A DNA stretch of 7,488 nucleotides, from the NCBI GenBank assembly GCA_050485745.1, contig JBJHBY010000177.1, forward strand, positions 1 through 7,488. The letters run 5' to 3'. Position numbers and translations under genes: made by a program. The notes below the pieces were generated by a model. That model did no database searches, was not told the DNA's origin, and saw only the letters and a list, made by a program, of their open reading frames with translations. Below are positions 5,552-7,488 of the stretch, one piece after another. Source of the stretch: JBJHBY01 sp050485745. GTDB lineage: Bacteria > Pseudomonadota > Gammaproteobacteria > Pseudomonadales > CAMLJR01. Within the stretch, counting starts at the first letter, position 1; every line of letters begins with the position of its first letter.

Positions 5552-5755
5552 TCAGGGTGGGCTGCCTGACGCCTCAGCCTGAGGAACCGGGTTTACAGCG
5601 TCCGCGGAAATGGTGTCCGCGTTACAGGTCCCGTCAGAGCAATAGCTGCTCACGGGCAGATTGTATCCCTTGAGTTCAGCCTTATACCCCGCTCGTCGAC
5701 ATTGCATGAAAGCAATCTGGCCGGCCAAGGGCGGCAACTGGCAGGTACCGGACAT
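5552..5755 (-). CDS. possible small cysteine-containing protein, unrecognised
   Basis: This is a 67-residue ORF from ATG 5755 to TGA 5552-5554. A good ribosome-binding site (AGGGGG, eight bases upstream) supports this start over the TTG at 5791. The product has four cysteines (5, 19, 39, 44) in a hydrophilic sequence containing 'MQCRRAGYKAELKGYNLP' and 'SSYCSDGTCNAD', with an acidic Pro-rich end. It has no signal peptide or membrane segment. The paired cysteines could bind metal or form disulfides. The composition looks protein-like and the gene sits 43 bases ahead of the antiporter on the same strand, so the two may be co-transcribed. I do not recognise a family. It may instead be chance open frame in GC-rich DNA. 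Confidence 0.45.
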   Translation of the reverse strand: MSGTCQLPPLAGQIAFMQCRRAGYKAELKGYNLPVSSYCSDGTCNADTISADAVNPVPQAEASGSPP

Positions 5756-5763
5756 TGCCACCA

Positions 5764-5769
5764 CCCCCT
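5764..5769 (-). promoter_or_regulatory. ribosome binding site of the small cysteine-containing ORF
   Basis: AGGGGG on the minus strand with eight bases to ATG 5755. It is the main argument that this short ORF is translated and that ATG 5755, not the upstream TTG, is the start. Confidence 0.4.
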
Positions 5770-5794
5770 GAGGGCTGCAGGCCTCTATCAAAAG

Positions 5795-5804
5795 CTGGCG
5801 CCAG
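5795..5804. promoter_or_regulatory. perfect 10-bp palindrome between divergent ORFs, candidate operator
   Basis: CTGGCGCCAG is its own reverse complement. It lies in the 65-base gap between the divergent starts at 5755 (minus) and 5821 (plus), just before a TAGAAT hexamer at 5808-5813. The position would suit a dimeric regulator acting on either side. A palindrome of this length can also arise by chance in GC-rich DNA, and no -35 element of good quality is visible for either direction. Confidence 0.3.
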
Positions 5805-5807
5805 GTG

Positions 5808-5813
5808 TAGAAT
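5808..5813 (+). promoter_or_regulatory. candidate -10 element (TAGAAT) for a leaderless transcript
   Basis: TAGAAT matches the sigma-70 -10 consensus at five of six positions. Transcription would start seven or eight bases further on, at about 5820-5821, which coincides with the A of the ATG at 5821. No ribosome-binding site precedes that ATG, which fits a leaderless mRNA. The hexamer 17 bases upstream (CTATCA) is a poor -35. Confidence 0.3.
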
Positions 5814-5820
5814 CACGGCG

Positions 5821-6231
5821 ATGCAAGCGAGTGGCCTCCACACGGCTCCCGCACCCTGCCATCGCCTGGTTACGCTGGTGCTGGCGGCGCTGCTCGGCTG
5901 GGCGTTGCTGGCCGCCATCACGCTGCCGGCTGGCGCGGCGCCTGCCCCGGTTGCCGGCCAACTGGAACTCAGCCAGGCCAGTTCTCCGTACGGCGACTGG
6001 CTGGCAGATGAGCTGCGCAACCGGTCAGGGCTCAGGACAAAGCCCTCGACTGCAGCCGGCAGTGATGACACTGGCGAAGACGGCGCCGACGGGTTGGGCT
6101 TCCTGCGCCTTTATCGCCTCGGCCCGTGCTCTTCTGGCATCAGCGGGCATCAGACGCCGGCAACGCCTGCCCGGCTGGCCAACCCACGCACGTCTCCCCG
6201 ATCCCCGCGCGCACCACCAGCGCCTGCCTAG
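5821..6231 (+). CDS. possible membrane-anchored or secreted protein, unrecognised
   Basis: This is a 136-residue ORF from ATG 5821 to TAG 6229-6231. Residues 15-36 ('RLVTLVLAALLGWALLAAIT') form a strong hydrophobic segment followed by 'LPAGAAPAPVAG'. That is either a signal peptide cut near residue 40 or a membrane anchor. Residues 47-100 look protein-like ('GQLELSQASSPYGDWLADEL', 'DDTGEDGADGLGFLRLYRL'). After about residue 100 the sequence becomes Pro/Ser/Thr/Arg-rich and loses that character, suggesting a frameshift or decay near 6120. No ribosome-binding site precedes the start. It lies where secD would be expected upstream of secF but shows no SecD features. I cannot assign a family. It may be a degenerating gene or a small lineage-specific protein. 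Confidence 0.4.
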   Translation: MQASGLHTAPAPCHRLVTLVLAALLGWALLAAITLPAGAAPAPVAGQLELSQASSPYGDWLADELRNRSGLRTKPSTAAGSDDTGEDGADGLGFLRLYRLGPCSSGISGHQTPATPARLANPRTSPRSPRAPPAPA

Positions 6232-6365
6232 GCTGCTCCCGCAGCACGCCTTGAGGTTGCCCACTCCTTCTTGAGGAGCTGAGCATTGCCAACCTGCACA
6301 CTTGGTAGTGCCGTCAGGCTCGCCGTGGTCATGCCGCGGTCGCCGGCAGGCACGCGGGATACACA
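6232..6365. other. intergenic region upstream of secF
   Basis: These 134 bases lie between the stop at 6231 and secF. I see two TTGAGG copies (6251-6256 and 6272-6277) and a weak CTCCT/AGGAG hairpin between 6265 and 6280, but no convincing terminator or sigma-70 promoter. No remnant of SecD or YajC is recognisable on either strand. Confidence 0.4.
6356..6359 (+). promoter_or_regulatory. ribosome binding site of secF
   Basis: GGGA six bases before ATG 6366. It is modest but well spaced, and supports the start that gives the standard SecF N-terminus. Confidence 0.45.
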
Positions 6366-7352
6366 ATGGACATCGATTTCCTTTCCAAGAGAAAGCTCTT
6401 CCTGGGGCTTTCCGCCTTCCTGATCCTGGTTTCCCTGTCATCGCTGCTGTTGCGCGGCCTGAACTTCGGCCTGGACTTCACGGGCGGCCTGCTGATCGAA
6501 GCGACCTATCCGCAGGCTGTCAGCCCGGATTCGGTTCGCCGCCAGCTGGAGGAAGCTGGCCACAAGGGTGCCGTGGTCCAGAACTTTGGCGGCGCCAGCG
6601 AGCTCCTGGTGCGTCTCCCGCCCGCGGCCACCAGTGGCGTTGCGCAGGAGGGCGTGCTGGCCACCTTGCGCACCACCGACCCGGCGGTGGAAATCCGCCG
6701 AACCGAGGTCGTCGGGGCACAGATCGGTGCCGAGCTGGCCGAGCAAGGTTCCCTGGCGCTGCTTGTCGCACTGCTGATGATACTGGCCTACGTCGCACTG
6801 CGCTTCCAGTGGAAACTCGCTGTCGGCGCCGTAGCCGCGCTGGCCCATGACGTGATCATCACCGTAGGGGCCTTCTCGCTGATCGGCGGGACTTTCGACC
6901 TGGCTGTGCTGGCCGGCCTCCTGGCGGTGATTGGCTACTCCCTGAATGACACCATCGTCATCTTCGACAGGATGCGGGAAAACTTCCGGCGCCTGCGCGG
7001 CCAGTTACCGGCAGCTGTCATGAACACATCCCTGAACCAGTCCCTGTCACGGACGATGGTCACCAGCTTCACCACCCTGCTGGTGCTGGCCTCGCTGCTG
7101 GTGTTTGGCGGCGCCGCCCTGCGCGGCTTCGCCACGGCCATGGTGCTGGGCGTGGTCATCGGCACCTATTCGTCGGTGTACATCGCGGGCACGGTGGCCC
7201 TGGCGCTGGGGCTGACCAGCCGGGACCTGGCGCCGGCTGCGGAGCGCCATGCTGAGCTGGACGAGCTGCCATCGACTGGTGATCGACCGCCTGTGTCGCA
7301 GATACAGGGCAACCACAGCAGCAGTTCAAGCACCTGCAGGAACCCGAAATAG
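6366..7352 (+). CDS. secF: protein translocase subunit SecF, with aberrant C-terminal tail
   Basis: SecF is an RND-like inner-membrane protein. With SecD it uses the proton gradient to help proteins leave the SecYEG channel on the periplasmic side. The frame gives 328 residues. TM1 (about 10-30) is followed by the hallmark 'LNFGLDFTGGLLIEA' (32-46) and a periplasmic domain (47-125) with 'VVGAQIGAEL' (115-124). TM2-TM6 follow, with 'ALAHDVIITVGAFSL' (158-172), 'VIGYSLNDTIVIFDRMREN' (188-206), 'TSLNQSLSRTMVTSFTTLL' (221-239) and 'GVVIGTYSSVYIA' (262-274). Native SecF sequence runs to about residue 301 ('RDLAPAAERHAELDELP'), close to where family members end. The last 27 residues are low-complexity ('QGNHSSSSSTCRNPK') and read antisense into a MocR-like gene fragment, so the original stop seems to have been lost. 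All core membrane segments are present, so the protein may still work. SecD normally precedes SecF; here it does not. Confidence 0.93.
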   Translation: MDIDFLSKRKLFLGLSAFLILVSLSSLLLRGLNFGLDFTGGLLIEATYPQAVSPDSVRRQLEEAGHKGAVVQNFGGASELLVRLPPAATSGVAQEGVLATLRTTDPAVEIRRTEVVGAQIGAELAEQGSLALLVALLMILAYVALRFQWKLAVGAVAALAHDVIITVGAFSLIGGTFDLAVLAGLLAVIGYSLNDTIVIFDRMRENFRRLRGQLPAAVMNTSLNQSLSRTMVTSFTTLLVLASLLVFGGAALRGFATAMVLGVVIGTYSSVYIAGTVALALGLTSRDLAPAAERHAELDELPSTGDRPPVSQIQGNHSSSSSTCRNPK

Positions 7353-7488
7353 ATCGGGGACTCCACCAGCACGGTGTCGCCGGCGCGGCACAGGGTACCC
7401 AGTGACAGGGCGACCGCCTCCATGGTGCCACTGGTGATGATGATGTCGTCCGGCTCCACGGCAAGCCCGCGGTCCTGCAGGTGGGCGT
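7319..7488 (-). pseudogene. MocR-type (GntR family/aminotransferase-like) gene fragment
   Basis: The minus-strand frame is open from the window edge. It reads 'AHLQDRGLAVEPDDIIITSG', 'TMEAVALSLGTLCRAGDTVL' and 'VESPIYFGFLQVLELL'. This is the start of the PLP-dependent aminotransferase (fold type I) domain of MocR/PdxR-like regulators, with the typical 'PDD.IIT.G..EA..L.L......GDTV.VESP.YFG.LQ' pattern. Such proteins carry an N-terminal GntR winged helix, which would lie to the right of the window. Homology stops near 7319. After that the frame runs antisense through the secF 3' end to a stop at 7166-7168 and resembles nothing. The PLP-binding lysine region and the C-terminal domain are therefore missing, so this is a 3'-truncated gene. 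A plain class I aminotransferase is the alternative, but 'ESPIYFGFLQ' favours MocR. Confidence 0.75.

Noticed and set aside
5572..5584. CCTCAG/CTGAGG near-palindrome at the end of the small ORF
   Set aside because: It has a very short stem with a one- to three-base loop and no T run. It is not convincing as a terminator between the small ORF and the antiporter gene.
5601..5621. Inverted and direct copies of TCCGCG
   Set aside because: The 6-bp stem with a seven-base loop lies inside the small ORF, has no T run, and is the sort of short repeat expected in GC-rich sequence.
6025..6441. Minus-strand frame of 138 codons upstream of secF
   Set aside because: It overlaps the secF start. The product is rich in Arg, Gly, Cys and Trp as expected from a shadow frame, and has no motif or ribosome-binding site.
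6302..6850. Plus-strand frame of 182 codons overlapping the secF 5' half
   Set aside because: It is out of frame with secF, which has clear family motifs over the same bases. The product is Gly/Arg/Pro-rich.

Overview
The window is GC-rich and densely coding. Its protein families (a DUF4382-type exported protein, several lipoproteins with clear lipoboxes, SecF, a CaCA-type Ca2+/Na+ antiporter and a MocR-type regulator fragment) suggest a Gram-negative proteobacterium, most likely a gammaproteobacterium. That placement is inference. I see no tRNA, rRNA, CRISPR array, transposase or phage gene.

Layout. (a) 1-435, plus strand: the 3' end of a DUF4382-like gene. It converges on the next gene, and the two share one CTAG that holds both stop codons. 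(b) 432-4422, minus strand, reading right to left: a tightly packed operon-like run. It starts with an exported protein combining helical (HEAT-like) repeats with two CxxCH haem c motifs. Next is a lipoprotein with a DUF4919-like C-terminus, then a truncated SRPBCC-fold ORF of 59 codons, an unnamed small lipoprotein and a DUF2846-like lipoprotein. It ends with a gamma-glutamylcyclotransferase-like protein. Most junctions overlap or lie within about 15 bases; the exception is the 103-base gap after the SRPBCC fragment. (c) 4546-5508, minus strand: a complete Ca2+/Na+ antiporter of the YrbG type, preceded by a possible 67-residue cysteine-containing protein (5552-5755). (d) 5821-6231, plus strand: a weakly supported membrane-anchored or secreted ORF, divergent from (c). 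(e) 6366-7352, plus strand: SecF with no SecD or YajC beside it. Its last residues run into a fragment of a MocR-type aminotransferase-domain gene lying in the opposite orientation (to 7488).

How the genes may work together. Block (b) looks like one transcription unit for envelope proteins: a diheme cytochrome-like protein and three predicted lipoproteins, with a cytoplasmic gamma-glutamyl-processing enzyme at the end. No gene in it identifies a pathway, so its function is unknown. The right-hand part shows signs of rearrangement: an orphan secF, a truncated opposing gene, and a degraded ORF upstream. The truncated SRPBCC gene in block (b) is a second sign of gene decay.
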